A DNA stretch of 64,000 nucleotides, from NCBI GenBank assembly GCA_017440935.1, contig JAFSAO010000011.1, forward strand, positions 1-64,000. Reading direction: 5' to 3'. This DNA comes from Opitutales bacterium (GTDB lineage: Bacteria; Verrucomicrobiota; Verrucomicrobiia; Opitutales; UBA953). Position 1 is the stretch's first letter; every line of letters starts with the position of its first letter. The translations under genes were made by a program, and so were the position numbers. The notes beneath the pieces are model-generated. The model was not told where the DNA came from, made no database searches, and saw nothing but the letters and a program-made list of their open reading frames with translations. Positions 1 to 8,975 of this stretch are shown one piece after another.

Positions 1-411
1 CTTTTTTTGTTTTTTGCAGGAAATTCAAAAGCATCGGAGATGCTTCACATCCGTAACCCCATGCGGAGCGAGCAACGCAAGCGGAGCTTGGGGACAAGTC
101 CTCCGCCCAAACCGCGCCGCGGGAATGACACATTCGCTCCCTGACTCTCTCGCGGCGCAATGGAACAAGCTCGAATCGCTCCGTTCTCACAGAGTCACCA
201 AGCCACAGAGTTTTTATTTATAGGAGGACAGCCGTCTCGGCTGTCCTTTTTTTGTTTTTTGCAGGAAATTCAAAAGCATCGGAGATGCTTCACATCCGTA
301 ACCCCATGCGAAGCGAGCAACGCGAGCGGAGCTTGGGGACAAGTCCTCCGCCCAAACCGCGCCGCGGGAACGACGCATTCGCTCCCTGACTCTCTCGCGG
401 CGCAATGGAAC
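1..411. repeat. 166-bp direct repeat, two copies (1-166 and 246-411)
   Basis: Positions 1-166 and 246-411 align with an offset of 245 bases and only four mismatches. The first copy may continue to the left of the window. The spacer holds a hairpin terminator and the words CACAGAG/CCACAGAG. Short open frames through the copies show no recognisable protein and are interrupted differently, so I treat the unit as a non-coding intergenic repeat. Confidence 0.85.
225..253 (+). terminator. Perfect hairpin with T-run inside the repeat spacer
   Basis: The stem AGGACAGCCG (225-234) pairs perfectly with CGGCTGTCCT (238-247) across a 3-base loop and is followed by seven T. It starts with the 19-mer TTTATTTATAGGAGGACAG (213-231), which recurs at 3267-3285 ahead of another hairpin, so this belongs to a small family of palindromic intergenic repeats. 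Confidence 0.75.
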
Positions 412-629
412 GGACAGCTCGCAATCTCGAATCTCAAATCTCGAATTCCGAACAAAAATCCGCCTCCTTTTTGTGCGCCCGCGCAAAAATTTTCGTAAAA
501 AATAAAATATTTTTTTCGCGTTCCCGCACCGAAAAATACCCCGAAATTGCCCTCGTTTCCGCGTAAATACTACGCAAAACAAAACCTACAAAAATAGTAG
601 ACAATAGAAAAATCTTGTCTCATTTCCTC
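412..629. other. Intergenic stretch without a gene
   Basis: This is the AT-rich tail of the repeat region before the PEP-CTERM gene at 700. It contains reiterated words of the type AATCTCGAATCTC and paired ACTAC/AGTAG words near 566 and 594. I see no coding sequence in it. Confidence 0.5.
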
Positions 630-659
630 TTGCCAAAACGACAAAAAAAAAACTAAGAT
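630..659 (+). promoter_or_regulatory. Promoter of the 700-3129 PEP-CTERM gene
   Basis: TTGCCA (630-635) and TAAGAT (654-659) are separated by 18 bases. This predicts a transcript start near 666 and a leader of about 34 bases before the ATG at 700. Confidence 0.5.
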
Positions 660-699
660 GTGAAAAAATCATCAAACAATCACACCTAATCTGTTGAAC

Positions 700-3129
700 A
701 TGAACTCCTCAAAATTCTTTCTTTCCACCCTCATTGCCGCAGCCGCAATGACCGCCACCGCGTATGCGGAAGAGCCAACTGTTGAGTGGTCCGGTCCTGC
801 TTTTAAGTGGGATGATACCAATAAGAATTGGATAACGGGCACGTGGAACAGCGAAACGAAGAGTTTCGTCTGGACTGATACCACATCGACTTCGCCGGGG
901 CGCGCGAATAATAAGGGACCAGTTTATTATTTTGGAGATACAGAAACGGGGCTCAAAGAGCTTACATTTTCTGGTCAGGGAGGTATCGATACTTCTGACG
1001 GAGGTGGGATCGTTGTTACAGGCACGGGGAATACGGTAAATATTTCAGCCGGACGTTGGGCAGGTAGTATTCAAGTTGATGTCGGTAATATTTTGAACAC
1101 GTCGTGGAGCGCCCAGCTCAAGGATGGGACGATCGTTGCAAACGGGATTGTGAATATCACTTCCGGCAACTTGAATTTAGATGGCGCGGGACAACGAATT
1201 TGGTGGGTAGGTTCTGAAGGCGCTATTAATTTTTCGACTGCAACCGGACTTTCCACGGGAACGGTAGTCGTCTCGGGGGCTGTCGATACGACCGGCGAGG
1301 CAGAGATTGAAGGTCTTTTGAATCGTAGTCGCGGATTTGCGGTTAAGAGCAAAGACATGGTGACATTTGCGGCAGGGCTGACATCCGGTTTAGAATCGTT
1401 GTCCGTTGGAACTATTGATTCTTCCGTTGCGGATACGTCGCTCTCTGTTGTTGAATCCTACGACAGCTTCTCTGCGGCGAATCAATATTACGTTGATAAA
1501 TCGGCAAAAGGGGTTCGTGTTTACTACACAATAGAAGACTATACAGCGATGGATTTGATCTGGGCAGGGACGTCTGACAATTCGACGTGGACGGATCAGG
1601 GGTCAAATTGGTCTTCTTCCGGAACGGAAACATCATTTTTGAATGGGGATAATGTTACTTTTGACGGAACAGGGAATGGCACGGTTTCTCTCGAAAACGG
1701 TGCGGATATTTCTGTCGGGAACATGGTCGTTTCCGGAGGGACATACAAGTTGTCGATCGGGACAACCAGTAATGGCTACTCTGCGCGTATTTCCGGAAAA
1801 ACTCTTTCGGTCGAGGCGGGCGCACAGTTGAACATTGGGGAGACCAAATGGACAACGCTGGGTGTGGCCTTTGATGATATCTCCGTGGCAGGGACTTTGG
1901 TGTTTAATACGAATGCAGGGGATTCGTGGTCTTCTCTTACACTGAAAGAAGGGGGGCTGTTTAAGATTGAAGATTCTCAGTCTGCGATTAATGTCGGAAC
2001 GTTAAACGTAGAAGGCTCTTCGAAAATTAATTTTACATGGGATAAAACGCTGAACCTCGGGGCACTTTCCGGTGCGGGGGATCTTGCTATTACAGGCTCG
2101 GGAAATTGGGCGGCATCGGTCGTTTCAATCAAAACTCTTAAAGATTACACGGGAACGTTGACGCTTGATAAGGGAAATAACGGTTTGAATTTCAGCATTT
2201 CCGGAACGGGTAATTATAATGCAGGAAGTTATACGGAAGAGCTTGGTAATGAGAATCTTAAAATTGTCGTTAATGAGGGAATGACTCTCGCATTAACTTC
2301 TGCGATGAGTAAGTTTACTTACAATACGCTGACAATGAAAAACGACTCAACAATGACCTTCAATAACGGGAATAATTGGGGTTCCCGCGATATTACCGGC
2401 ATACTCGATGTTGATGCGGATGGAGGGCGTGTTACGATTAAGGGCGGAACAAACGGAAATACTAGCAATATCGCTGGGGAGATAACAGGGGTCGGAACTG
2501 TTTCTTTTGAGCAAATTAACGGGGGCGGAAATAATTATAGTGTTTCCGCAAATATTACGGATAAAAGTGCGACGGAAAAACTTTCTGTTAATGTTGGGCT
2601 TTCTGCGTCACTTACACTTTCCGGAAACAACACCTACTCCGGGGGAACGACGATTTCCAGTGGGAAGTTGGTCGCGGCGAATGCAAATGCGCTTGGGACG
2701 AGCTCGGTCACGATTTCCGGCGGGCAGTTGGAAGTGTCCGGCACGGATGTGACGGTTTCGAATAACATAACGGTGGTTTTGGGCGATACACTTGAAAATC
2801 CCGTGATTCTCGGAGACGGTTCTTTGGGCGGCAAAATCACGCTCAATTATGCGGCATCGGCAGAGAATGCCGCGCTGATGATTGCAACGGAAACGACGAC
2901 GAAGACCTACACGCTTTTGAGCGGGAACGTCGGTGCAAATCTGACGGAAGCGGACTTCGCGGTCGGAACCGGTTGGGCTGACGGGTGGAGTATTTCCGAC
3001 TATGCCTATAACAGCGAAACGGGCATTGGGACGCTTACGATGACGATTCCTGAGCCGTCGGCGTTCGGATTGTTGGCGGGCGTGGGTGCGTTGGCGCTCG
3101 TAGTGTCGCGCCGCAAACGCCGCAAGTAA
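700..3129 (+). CDS. PEP-CTERM secreted beta-strand-repeat (autotransporter-associated) protein
   Basis: An 809-residue secreted protein. Residues 1 to about 24 form a signal peptide ending in ATAYA. The body is rich in Gly, Ser, Thr and Asn and carries repeated beta-strand units. Near residues 640-690 the string LSGNNTYSGGTT matches the autotransporter-associated beta-strand repeat seen in large surface proteins. The C-terminus has IPEPSAFGLLAG, a hydrophobic helix and RRKRRK, the tripartite PEP-CTERM signal. In this system an exosortase normally removes the signal during export to the cell surface or matrix; no exosortase gene lies in the window. I chose ATG 700 over an in-frame TTG two codons upstream. 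The gene is AT-richer than its neighbours and has few CGGGAACG motifs. The substrate or ligand is unknown, and a structural or adhesive surface role is inference. Confidence 0.85.
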   Translation: MNSSKFFLSTLIAAAAMTATAYAEEPTVEWSGPAFKWDDTNKNWITGTWNSETKSFVWTDTTSTSPGRANNKGPVYYFGDTETGLKELTFSGQGGIDTSDGGGIVVTGTGNTVNISAGRWAGSIQVDVGNILNTSWSAQLKDGTIVANGIVNITSGNLNLDGAGQRIWWVGSEGAINFSTATGLSTGTVVVSGAVDTTGEAEIEGLLNRSRGFAVKSKDMVTFAAGLTSGLESLSVGTIDSSVADTSLSVVESYDSFSAANQYYVDKSAKGVRVYYTIEDYTAMDLIWAGTSDNSTWTDQGSNWSSSGTETSFLNGDNVTFDGTGNGTVSLENGADISVGNMVVSGGTYKLSIGTTSNGYSARISGKTLSVEAGAQLNIGETKWTTLGVAFDDISVAGTLVFNTNAGDSWSSLTLKEGGLFKIEDSQSAINVGTLNVEGSSKINFTWDKTLNLGALSGAGDLAITGSGNWAASVVSIKTLKDYTGTLTLDKGNNGLNFSISGTGNYNAGSYTEELGNENLKIVVNEGMTLALTSAMSKFTYNTLTMKNDSTMTFNNGNNWGSRDITGILDVDADGGRVTIKGGTNGNTSNIAGEITGVGTVSFEQINGGGNNYSVSANITDKSATEKLSVNVGLSASLTLSGNNTYSGGTTISSGKLVAANANALGTSSVTISGGQLEVSGTDVTVSNNITVVLGDTLENPVILGDGSLGGKITLNYAASAENAALMIATETTTKTYTLLSGNVGANLTEADFAVGTGWADGWSISDYAYNSETGIGTLTMTIPEPSAFGLLAGVGALALVVSRRKRRK

Positions 3130-3200
3130 GCCGAGGCGAGAAAAGAATTTCGGGGGGAAAGCTCATAGCTCTTTCCCCGGATGTAAATAGATGAAGTTAG

Positions 3201-3236
3201 GCGTTCCCGTGATGTGTCACGGGAACGCTTTTTTTT
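3201..3236 (+). terminator. Terminator made of an inverted CGTTCCC pair
   Basis: GCGTTCCCGTGA (3201-3212) pairs perfectly with 3217-3228 across a 4-base loop, followed by eight T. Both arms are copies of the dispersed motif. It ends the PEP-CTERM gene transcript. Confidence 0.9.
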
Positions 3237-3266
3237 GAGCTTCGAAATAGGCGGGAAGATACGGAT

Positions 3267-3390
3267 TTTATTTATAGGAGGACAGGCGAGACGGCTGTCC
3301 TCCTATAATAAAATTCGTGGAATTTGTGGACCGTGAGAGCTATTTTCTTTGTTCTAAAGAAAATAGGACAGTCGCGGGGGACTGTCCTAT
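3267..3390. repeat. Cluster of three hairpins between convergent genes
   Basis: Three hairpins follow one another: a 12-bp stem ATAGGAGGACAG (3274-3285 with 3295-3306), a 10-bp stem TATTTTCTTT (3341-3350 with 3356-3365) and an 11-bp stem ATAGGACAGTC (3363-3373 with 3380-3390). The first and third contain the GGACAG/CTGTCC words also found at 225-247. They lie just beyond the stop of the leftward aas-like gene and probably act as its terminator. Confidence 0.7.
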
Positions 3391-3413
3391 GAGGCGGAAA
3401 AGGTTTTTCCGTA

Positions 3414-5735
3414 TCAGCTTTTTGCGATATCGGAAAGGGCTTTGATGTCGAGCTTTCCGGTGCCGAGCACGGGGATTTCGGGAATGACTTTGACTTCGCG
3501 CGGAATCCACAGGTTGGGGAAGCCTGCGTCGGCAAGCTGGCGTCCGAGTGCTTGCAAATCGAGGTTTTCGATGGTGGTGACGAGCACGAGCGCTTCGCCT
3601 TTTTGTGCATCGGGGCGACCTGCGACGGCGAGTTGTAGCGTTTCTCCCGTGAGGTTAAGAATTTCCTGAATGGCTTCTTCGACGCTCCCGTGAGGCACCA
3701 TTTCGCCGCCGATTTTGGAGAAGCGGGAAAGGCGTCCCTTGATGGAGATGAAGCCGTATTTGTCCATTTCGACGATGTCTCCGCTTTCATACCAGCCTTC
3801 GGCATCGGTCACGGGAACGGGCGTTCCCGTTTCGTCGAGATAGCCTTCGAAGATGTTCGGACCTTTGAGGTAGAGCATACCGCTTTGGTCGTAGGGCAGG
3901 ATTTCTCCGGTTTCGGTGTGGCAAACTTTTGCATTCATGCCGGGGAAGAGAACGCCGACGGAGCCGCGTTTCATGCCCGGGTGAACGGTTCCGGTGACTT
4001 TTTCGAGGACGTCGGGCTTATTCACGGCGACGACGGGCGATGCTTCGGTCATGCCGTAGCCTTCGAGGTAGCGCGTGGGCGCGAGGCAGAATTTTTCTTC
4101 CCAAGCCTCGGCGAAGCCGGCGGGCGTTTTTTCCGCTCCCGCGACGACGAGCTGGACGGTCGCCAAGTATTCGGGCGGCGCTTTTTTCAGGTAATTGCGC
4201 AGGAAGGTCGGTGTGCTGAGAAGAACGGTGCAACGTTCTTCGCGAATGACTTGAAGGTTTTTCGCGAAGTCGAGCGGCGAGGGTGTGGATACGGCGAGAA
4301 CGTCGTCCTGCGTCGGCGCATACCAGAGTTGGACGGTGTAACCGAAGCTGTGGAAGATCGGGAGGTTTCCGAGGAGGCGCGTTGCCGGCGGGAGCACGTC
4401 GTAATCGTTAATTTGCGCGCAGTTGGCGAGAATATTTTTGTGAGAAATGACGGCGCCCTTGGGCATTCCGGAACTTCCGCTAGTGAAGAGAACGGTGGCT
4501 TCGCTGTTCCCGCCGACGGTCGGGATCGAGAAGATTTTTTTCAAAACGGCGGCGGACAGAAGCACGGTCATCGCGAAGATGCCGAGGAGTTTCAGTTTCG
4601 GGAGCGCTTTGATTTCGTCCAGAATATCAATTTGGTTATCCGGCCAGGGGAAATCCGGGAAACGGTCGTTGAGCTGTTTTTTCATGGCTCCGACGGTAAC
4701 GACGGTTTTGATTTCCGCGCGTTGGAGGCAGGATTCGAGCTGTGCGCGACCGAGTGTAAAGTTCAGATTGACGGGAATTTTCCCGGCGAGCGTGCATGCG
4801 TAGTTGGCGACCATGCCCGCGAGCCCCGGCGGGAGCACGAGCCCGATGCGGTGTTCCTTGAGTTTTGATTTAAAGCTGTGCGCGAGGCACATTGAGGCGG
4901 CGAAAAGAATCCCGCGGGACATTGTGCGGCGGCCGAGCGAGCGGTCGATAATCGCCGTATGGAACGGTTTGCGCGCGCAGGCTTCGGTGAGGACGCTTGC
5001 GAGGTGTTTGTTCAGTTCTTTGCGTCCGGAGAAAAGTTTTACTCCAAGTTCCAGCACGATGGAGCGCATCTGCTGGTAAGTTTTTTCTCCGTCCTTCTTC
5101 CCCATTTTAAACGGCGTGCCGAAAATGATGGAAACGGGGAGGCGGGAGAGGCGCGGTTTTTTCCAGAAAAACTTTTGGCGGCGGTAGCTGAAAATAGAAT
5201 ACCAAAGCCCGTCGATATACGCGGGAACGACGGGAACGTCCGCTTTGCGGGCGACGAGTTGGAAGCCGCCCAGAAACGGTTGCATACTTCCGTTGCGCGT
5301 CATGCAGCCTTCGGGGAAGATGCAGACGACTTCGCCTGCTTTCGCCGCGTCGACCGCCGCTTTCATGCCGTCTTTCGCGTTTTCCGGAGAAATCGGAATC
5401 GTGTGCATGGCGCGCATAATCAGGCGCAACAGGAAATGCTTTTGCAGACCCGACCAAGAGACGTAGCGCAACGGGCGCGGGCAGGCGAGCCCCATGCAGA
5501 CGACGTCGGCGTAGGAAACGTGGTTGGAGATAATGATGCAACCGCCCGTTGCGGGAATATTGCCTTCGCCGAACGTGCGGCGGCGGTAGAGGAAGGCACA
5601 AACGATGATACAAATCGGGCGGAAGAACGCGTAGAACCAAGTGGCTTCGTGGCGGAACTTTGAATGATTTTTAAAATAGACTCCGGATACAATCCACGAG
5701 GCGATGAGGGTTACGAGGATGATAGGGATAATCAT
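3414..5735 (-). CDS. aas: Bifunctional acyltransferase / acyl-ACP synthetase (Aas-like)
   Basis: A 773-residue fusion of two enzymes of membrane phospholipid recycling. The N-terminal part has a membrane helix (residues 1-20) and a PlsC-type acyltransferase domain with the HX4D motif (His72, Asp77) and FPEG near 140-143. The C-terminal part is an AMP-binding adenylate-forming domain with the TSGSSGMPKG P-loop near residue 425 and a GRLSRFSKIGGE hinge. The same order and similar length occur in E. coli Aas (719 residues), which re-acylates lysophosphatidylethanolamine using an ACP-bound fatty acid. A related role in activating fatty acids for another glycerolipid is possible. It is single-copy here and not in an obvious operon. 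The start at 5735 is supported by a -10 box 7 nt upstream. Confidence 0.8.
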   Translation of the reverse strand: MIIPIILVTLIASWIVSGVYFKNHSKFRHEATWFYAFFRPICIIVCAFLYRRRTFGEGNIPATGGCIIISNHVSYADVVCMGLACPRPLRYVSWSGLQKHFLLRLIMRAMHTIPISPENAKDGMKAAVDAAKAGEVVCIFPEGCMTRNGSMQPFLGGFQLVARKADVPVVPAYIDGLWYSIFSYRRQKFFWKKPRLSRLPVSIIFGTPFKMGKKDGEKTYQQMRSIVLELGVKLFSGRKELNKHLASVLTEACARKPFHTAIIDRSLGRRTMSRGILFAASMCLAHSFKSKLKEHRIGLVLPPGLAGMVANYACTLAGKIPVNLNFTLGRAQLESCLQRAEIKTVVTVGAMKKQLNDRFPDFPWPDNQIDILDEIKALPKLKLLGIFAMTVLLSAAVLKKIFSIPTVGGNSEATVLFTSGSSGMPKGAVISHKNILANCAQINDYDVLPPATRLLGNLPIFHSFGYTVQLWYAPTQDDVLAVSTPSPLDFAKNLQVIREERCTVLLSTPTFLRNYLKKAPPEYLATVQLVVAGAEKTPAGFAEAWEEKFCLAPTRYLEGYGMTEASPVVAVNKPDVLEKVTGTVHPGMKRGSVGVLFPGMNAKVCHTETGEILPYDQSGMLYLKGPNIFEGYLDETGTPVPVTDAEGWYESGDIVEMDKYGFISIKGRLSRFSKIGGEMVPHGSVEEAIQEILNLTGETLQLAVAGRPDAQKGEALVLVTTIENLDLQALGRQLADAGFPNLWIPREVKVIPEIPVLGTGKLDIKALSDIAKS

Positions 5736-5742
5736 GGCGAAT

Positions 5743-5771
5743 ATTATGCGATTTTAGGGGGATTTTCGCAA
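5743..5771 (-). promoter_or_regulatory. Leaderless-type promoter of aas
   Basis: On the minus strand TTGCGA (5766-5771) and CATAAT (5743-5748) are 17 bases apart, and the -10 box ends 7 nt before the ATG at 5735. Transcription should therefore start at or within a base of the start codon. Confidence 0.65.
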
Positions 5772-5894
5772 CAGAATTTCGGTGCGGGTTTCGTGTTCCC
5801 GTGAACGGTTGGGAGGGCTGTTTTCCGCAGGTTTCGGAGCGTATACGCTAAATTTAAACTTTTCTATTCTTGCGGGAACGCGGAAAATGCGTGT

Positions 5895-7085
5895 GTGAAA
5901 GATTTGCCACAGAGCGCCTTTGCGCACGGGAACGCCGATCCGTTGGGGATTTACGTTCACGTTCCGTTTTGCGGGAGCGCGTGCGATTACTGCGCGTTTT
6001 ACCGCGAGGAGCCGCGTAGGGCTTCGGTCGAGGCGTGGATTGCAGGCATCGCGCGGGAACTCGAATGGGTGCCGTTCCCGCGTGCGGTGGATACGTTTTT
6101 CATCGGCGGCGGAACGCCGGGCGTGTTGTCTGCGGAAAACTTTTCACGCTTGGCGAAAATGCTGGTTGCGGCAAACGGCGGGAACGCGCCGGCGGAGTGG
6201 TCGGTGGAACTCGCGCCGGCAACGGTGAAACCGGACAAATTGCGTGTGCTACGCGATTGCGGCGTGAACCGGATTTCGCTTGGCGTGCAGTCGTTTGACG
6301 CGGAAACGCTGACGCTGCTCGGGCGCCGCCACGCGCCGAAGCAGATTTTTTCGGCGTATGAAATGATTCGTGCGGCGGGTTTTGACAACGTGAATTTCGA
6401 TTTGATTTTCGCCGTTCCCGGAGAAAAAGAATCGCGGTGGGAAGCGGATTTGGACACGGCGATTGCGCTCGCGCCGGAACATCTTTCCGCGTATTGCCTG
6501 ATTTTGGAGGAAGACGCGCCGCTTTGGACGCGGCTGAAAAATTCCGCGCATTTTGATCCGGCGGAAAAATCTCCGGAGCGCGAGGCGGAGCTTTATTTGG
6601 CGACTTGGGAAAAACTTTCGCGCGCCGGTTACGAGCAGTATGAAGTCGCGAATCACGCGCGCGCGGGGAAAATTTGCCGCCACAATTTTAATACGTGGAA
6701 AATGGCGGAGTGGCTCGGTTACGGACCGTCGGCGGCGTCGCAATGCGGCGGGAAACGTTTCTGCAATCCGGCGAATTTGGTGCTGTGGTTGGAGAAATTG
6801 ACCGACGGCGTTCCCGCGCACGAAAACGTCGAAGCGCTTTCCCCGGAGCAACTTTTTGAGGACGCGATGATTTTCGGGTTGCGGTTGGCTGAGGGATTTG
6901 ACGCGGAGGCGCTTTCGCGGCGCTTCGGCGTTCCCGCGGGAACGCACCTTGCGGAATTGGCGGAGGATTTGCGCTCCGCCGGCTACTTGGATGCGGCAAT
7001 GCCGAAAAATATTTGGCGCCCGACAAAACGAGGACTCCTCGTCGCGGACGCCATTGCACTCAAAATTCTTGAAATCAGGAATTAG
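5895..7085 (+). CDS. hemW: HemW-family radical SAM heme chaperone
   Basis: A 396-residue radical SAM protein. Cys26, Cys30 and Cys33 in the string CGSACDYC form the CxxxCxxC site for the [4Fe-4S] cluster. The residue two positions further is Phe rather than the fourth Cys typical of coproporphyrinogen dehydrogenase HemN, which points to HemW, a heme-binding chaperone, rather than a heme-synthesis oxidase. FIGGGTPG and GVNRISLGVQSF are the expected SAM-binding and barrel motifs. The start is GTG at 5895; GAAAAT sits 6 nt upstream and no SD is visible. A perfect palindrome of the CGGGAACG motif lies inside the gene near 6925. Confidence 0.88.
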   Translation: MKDLPQSAFAHGNADPLGIYVHVPFCGSACDYCAFYREEPRRASVEAWIAGIARELEWVPFPRAVDTFFIGGGTPGVLSAENFSRLAKMLVAANGGNAPAEWSVELAPATVKPDKLRVLRDCGVNRISLGVQSFDAETLTLLGRRHAPKQIFSAYEMIRAAGFDNVNFDLIFAVPGEKESRWEADLDTAIALAPEHLSAYCLILEEDAPLWTRLKNSAHFDPAEKSPEREAELYLATWEKLSRAGYEQYEVANHARAGKICRHNFNTWKMAEWLGYGPSAASQCGGKRFCNPANLVLWLEKLTDGVPAHENVEALSPEQLFEDAMIFGLRLAEGFDAEALSRRFGVPAGTHLAELAEDLRSAGYLDAAMPKNIWRPTKRGLLVADAIALKILEIRN

Positions 7086-7110
7086 TATTTTTCCTCATTC
7101 CTTACGGCGA

Positions 7111-7259
7111 CCTCTATAAATTTGTTTTTGAGGAAACCGATGAGAGATGAGAGGTAAATGCGTTTTGCCTACGGGAAAAAGGTTTTTGAAATCCTTTTTC
7201 GGAAATACCTCTCATCTCTAAGCAATCATCTTTCTGCCGGAAGCTCTATTTACAGAGGT
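7111..7259. terminator. Large nested inverted repeat between convergent hemW and transporter gene
   Basis: AGAGATGAGAGGTA (7143-7156) pairs perfectly with 7206-7219. Inside it GAAAAAGG (7175-7182) pairs with 7193-7200. Outside it CCTCTATAAAT (7111-7121) pairs with 7248-7258 with one mismatch. The three-tier cruciform sits exactly between two convergent stops and probably terminates both. Confidence 0.7.
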
Positions 7260-7263
7260 TCTC

Positions 7264-8880
7264 TTACGCATTCATATCGTTCCAGCGTTTCGCCATTTGC
7301 GCGAAGATGATGAGCGCGATAGCGGAAACGACGCCGATCGCCGCGAAGGGCAACCAAACCGTGAGATTCGGCGAATACGTGTTCCAGAGAAGCGTGGTCG
7401 CTTCCTGCGAGGAAATGTTGAGCATTTTTTCAAGCGCGGGCATGGCTTCGTTGCGCGTGATGCCGAGCGTTTGTTCGAGCGAGCTCACGTTGTCGAAGAA
7501 CGGGCGCCACTCAATGCCTTTTTGCTCGGCAATGTAGCGGAGCGCGAGCGTCGCTTTTTCGCCGACGTTCCCGTAGATGAGCCCCGCGAGTTTCGCTCCC
7601 GCGAAAATCCCTACGCCGACGGGAATATTGATGTAGGCGAGGTAAACGCCTTTTTTGTCGTTCGGCGCGATTTCGGAAAGATACTGCGATTTTTTCGGTC
7701 CCGTGAACATTTCACCGAGAGAGAAGAAAAGCACGCCGAGCAGGAAGAACCACGCGTTTTGTGTGTAGCCCGCCACAACGACGCCGATTGTCGCCATCGC
7801 CATACCGAAAATCATCGCGTCGAGCGTGCGCATCTTGCGCGTGATCCAGGAAACGCCGACAACACCGATAATGATAAACGTCGCGTTTGCGCTGATGAGC
7901 ACCGCTTGCGGGATGCGCAAGGTGCCGTCCGGAAGCGTTTCCACAAAGTATTTCGAAATGCTTTCCGGCAAAATGCTGTTTGCCGTTGCCGCAACGTTTG
8001 CGCTGGAAACCCAGTCTTCAAGGAAGTTCGGCTGCAAATCCCAGAGCTGGAACATCATCAGCCAGAAGCCGGACATAATGAGAATCCATGTAAGCAAACG
8101 CGGTTGGAAAATGTCTCGAATCGCGTTTACGAGGACGCGGCTGATTCCGATATTTTTCGCCGCGCCGGACGGCGTGTCTTTGAAAAACAGAAGCGGGAGG
8201 AAATTCACCAGAATCATCGCGGCGGAAATGATAAAGACGAGACGCCAGCGACCGACGGAATTTGCCACGCCGAGCGCGTCCGGCATAAACGCCTCCGAAA
8301 GGAAAACAACGGGAATGTAGTGCCCGATAAGCGCGCCGATATTGACGACCCAGTAGAAAACGCCCCAGCCGAGCGAGGATTTTTCCTTCGGGAGCGTGTG
8401 CGAGAGTGCGCCCTGAATGCCCGGCTTAAACAGCGCCGAGCCCGTCGCAAAAACCGTAATTCCCGCGAGGAATCCGAGATAGTTCCCGTTTACGCCTTCA
8501 AAATTGAGCGAGGCGGCGAGCGCGTCCAACGAGGAGAGGTCGCGCAAAAACGCCATCAGCAAATAGCCGAGAGACATTGTCGCGACGGAAATCACCATCA
8601 TTTTTTTGTAGCCGTAGCGGTCGGCGAATCCGCCGGTGATAATCGGCAGGAAGCATTGAACCACCGCCCACCATGCGTAAAGCGTGCCTTTCGCGGCGGC
8701 GGTCAGATGAAGCCCGCCGACGTTGTCTGCCTGCATGATGTAAATCGGCGCGACGACGCGCACGCTGTTGTAGGCGAGGCGCTCCATCATTTCGATGAAG
8801 TTCAGCTCAAAAAACGGAGCCAGCCAGCCGGAGGATTTTTTCTTCTCGGTAAGGTTTTCTTGGTTTTCTGTCGTTGTCAT
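7264..8880 (-). CDS. POT/PTR-family proton-coupled peptide transporter (MFS)
   Basis: A 538-residue inner-membrane protein with about 12-14 hydrophobic segments. The first helix carries EMMERLAYN, matching the E-x-x-E-R signature of the proton-dependent oligopeptide transporter family. A later segment reads SLGEMFTGPKKSQYLSE, close to the family's conserved helix 10 region. It probably imports di- and tripeptides with protons. Substrate is inferred from the family only, and some members carry nitrate or other solutes. The gene stands alone, facing hemW. The 95 bases upstream contain an imperfect inverted repeat of ATTAGGA/TGAGA words. Confidence 0.75.
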   Translation of the reverse strand: MTTTENQENLTEKKKSSGWLAPFFELNFIEMMERLAYNSVRVVAPIYIMQADNVGGLHLTAAAKGTLYAWWAVVQCFLPIITGGFADRYGYKKMMVISVATMSLGYLLMAFLRDLSSLDALAASLNFEGVNGNYLGFLAGITVFATGSALFKPGIQGALSHTLPKEKSSLGWGVFYWVVNIGALIGHYIPVVFLSEAFMPDALGVANSVGRWRLVFIISAAMILVNFLPLLFFKDTPSGAAKNIGISRVLVNAIRDIFQPRLLTWILIMSGFWLMMFQLWDLQPNFLEDWVSSANVAATANSILPESISKYFVETLPDGTLRIPQAVLISANATFIIIGVVGVSWITRKMRTLDAMIFGMAMATIGVVVAGYTQNAWFFLLGVLFFSLGEMFTGPKKSQYLSEIAPNDKKGVYLAYINIPVGVGIFAGAKLAGLIYGNVGEKATLALRYIAEQKGIEWRPFFDNVSSLEQTLGITRNEAMPALEKMLNISSQEATTLLWNTYSPNLTVWLPFAAIGVVSAIALIIFAQMAKRWNDMNA

Positions 8881-8896
8881 GGGATTGGAAGGAAAA

Positions 8897-8975
8897 TTGG
8901 GAGTGAAGAATTAGGAGTGAGAAGCCGGAAATCCGTATTTTCTCTCATTCCTAATTTCTCATTTCTAATTTTTTT
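8897..8975. repeat. Intergenic hairpin repeat of ATTAGGA/TGAGAA words
   Basis: AATTAGGAGTGAGA is followed by TCTCATTCCTAATT and TCTCATTTCTAATT, giving an imperfect long hairpin. Related word pairs occur near 14172-14232 and 46857-46884. It is non-coding and of unknown role. Confidence 0.6.

Noticed and set aside
14-582. Open frames through the direct repeat at the left edge
   Set aside because: The same protein words recur only because the DNA is repeated; no start signals, no domain, and stops differ between copies.
3690-4868. 392-residue open frame antisense to aas, and similar long frames at 12466-13356, 25948-26958, 42649-43989, 45426-46862 and 50709-51719
   Set aside because: All lie opposite well-supported genes and have shadow-type composition with no motifs.
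5895-7085. HemN coproporphyrinogen dehydrogenase
   Set aside because: The fourth Cys after the CxxxCxxC motif is absent (Phe), as in HemW.
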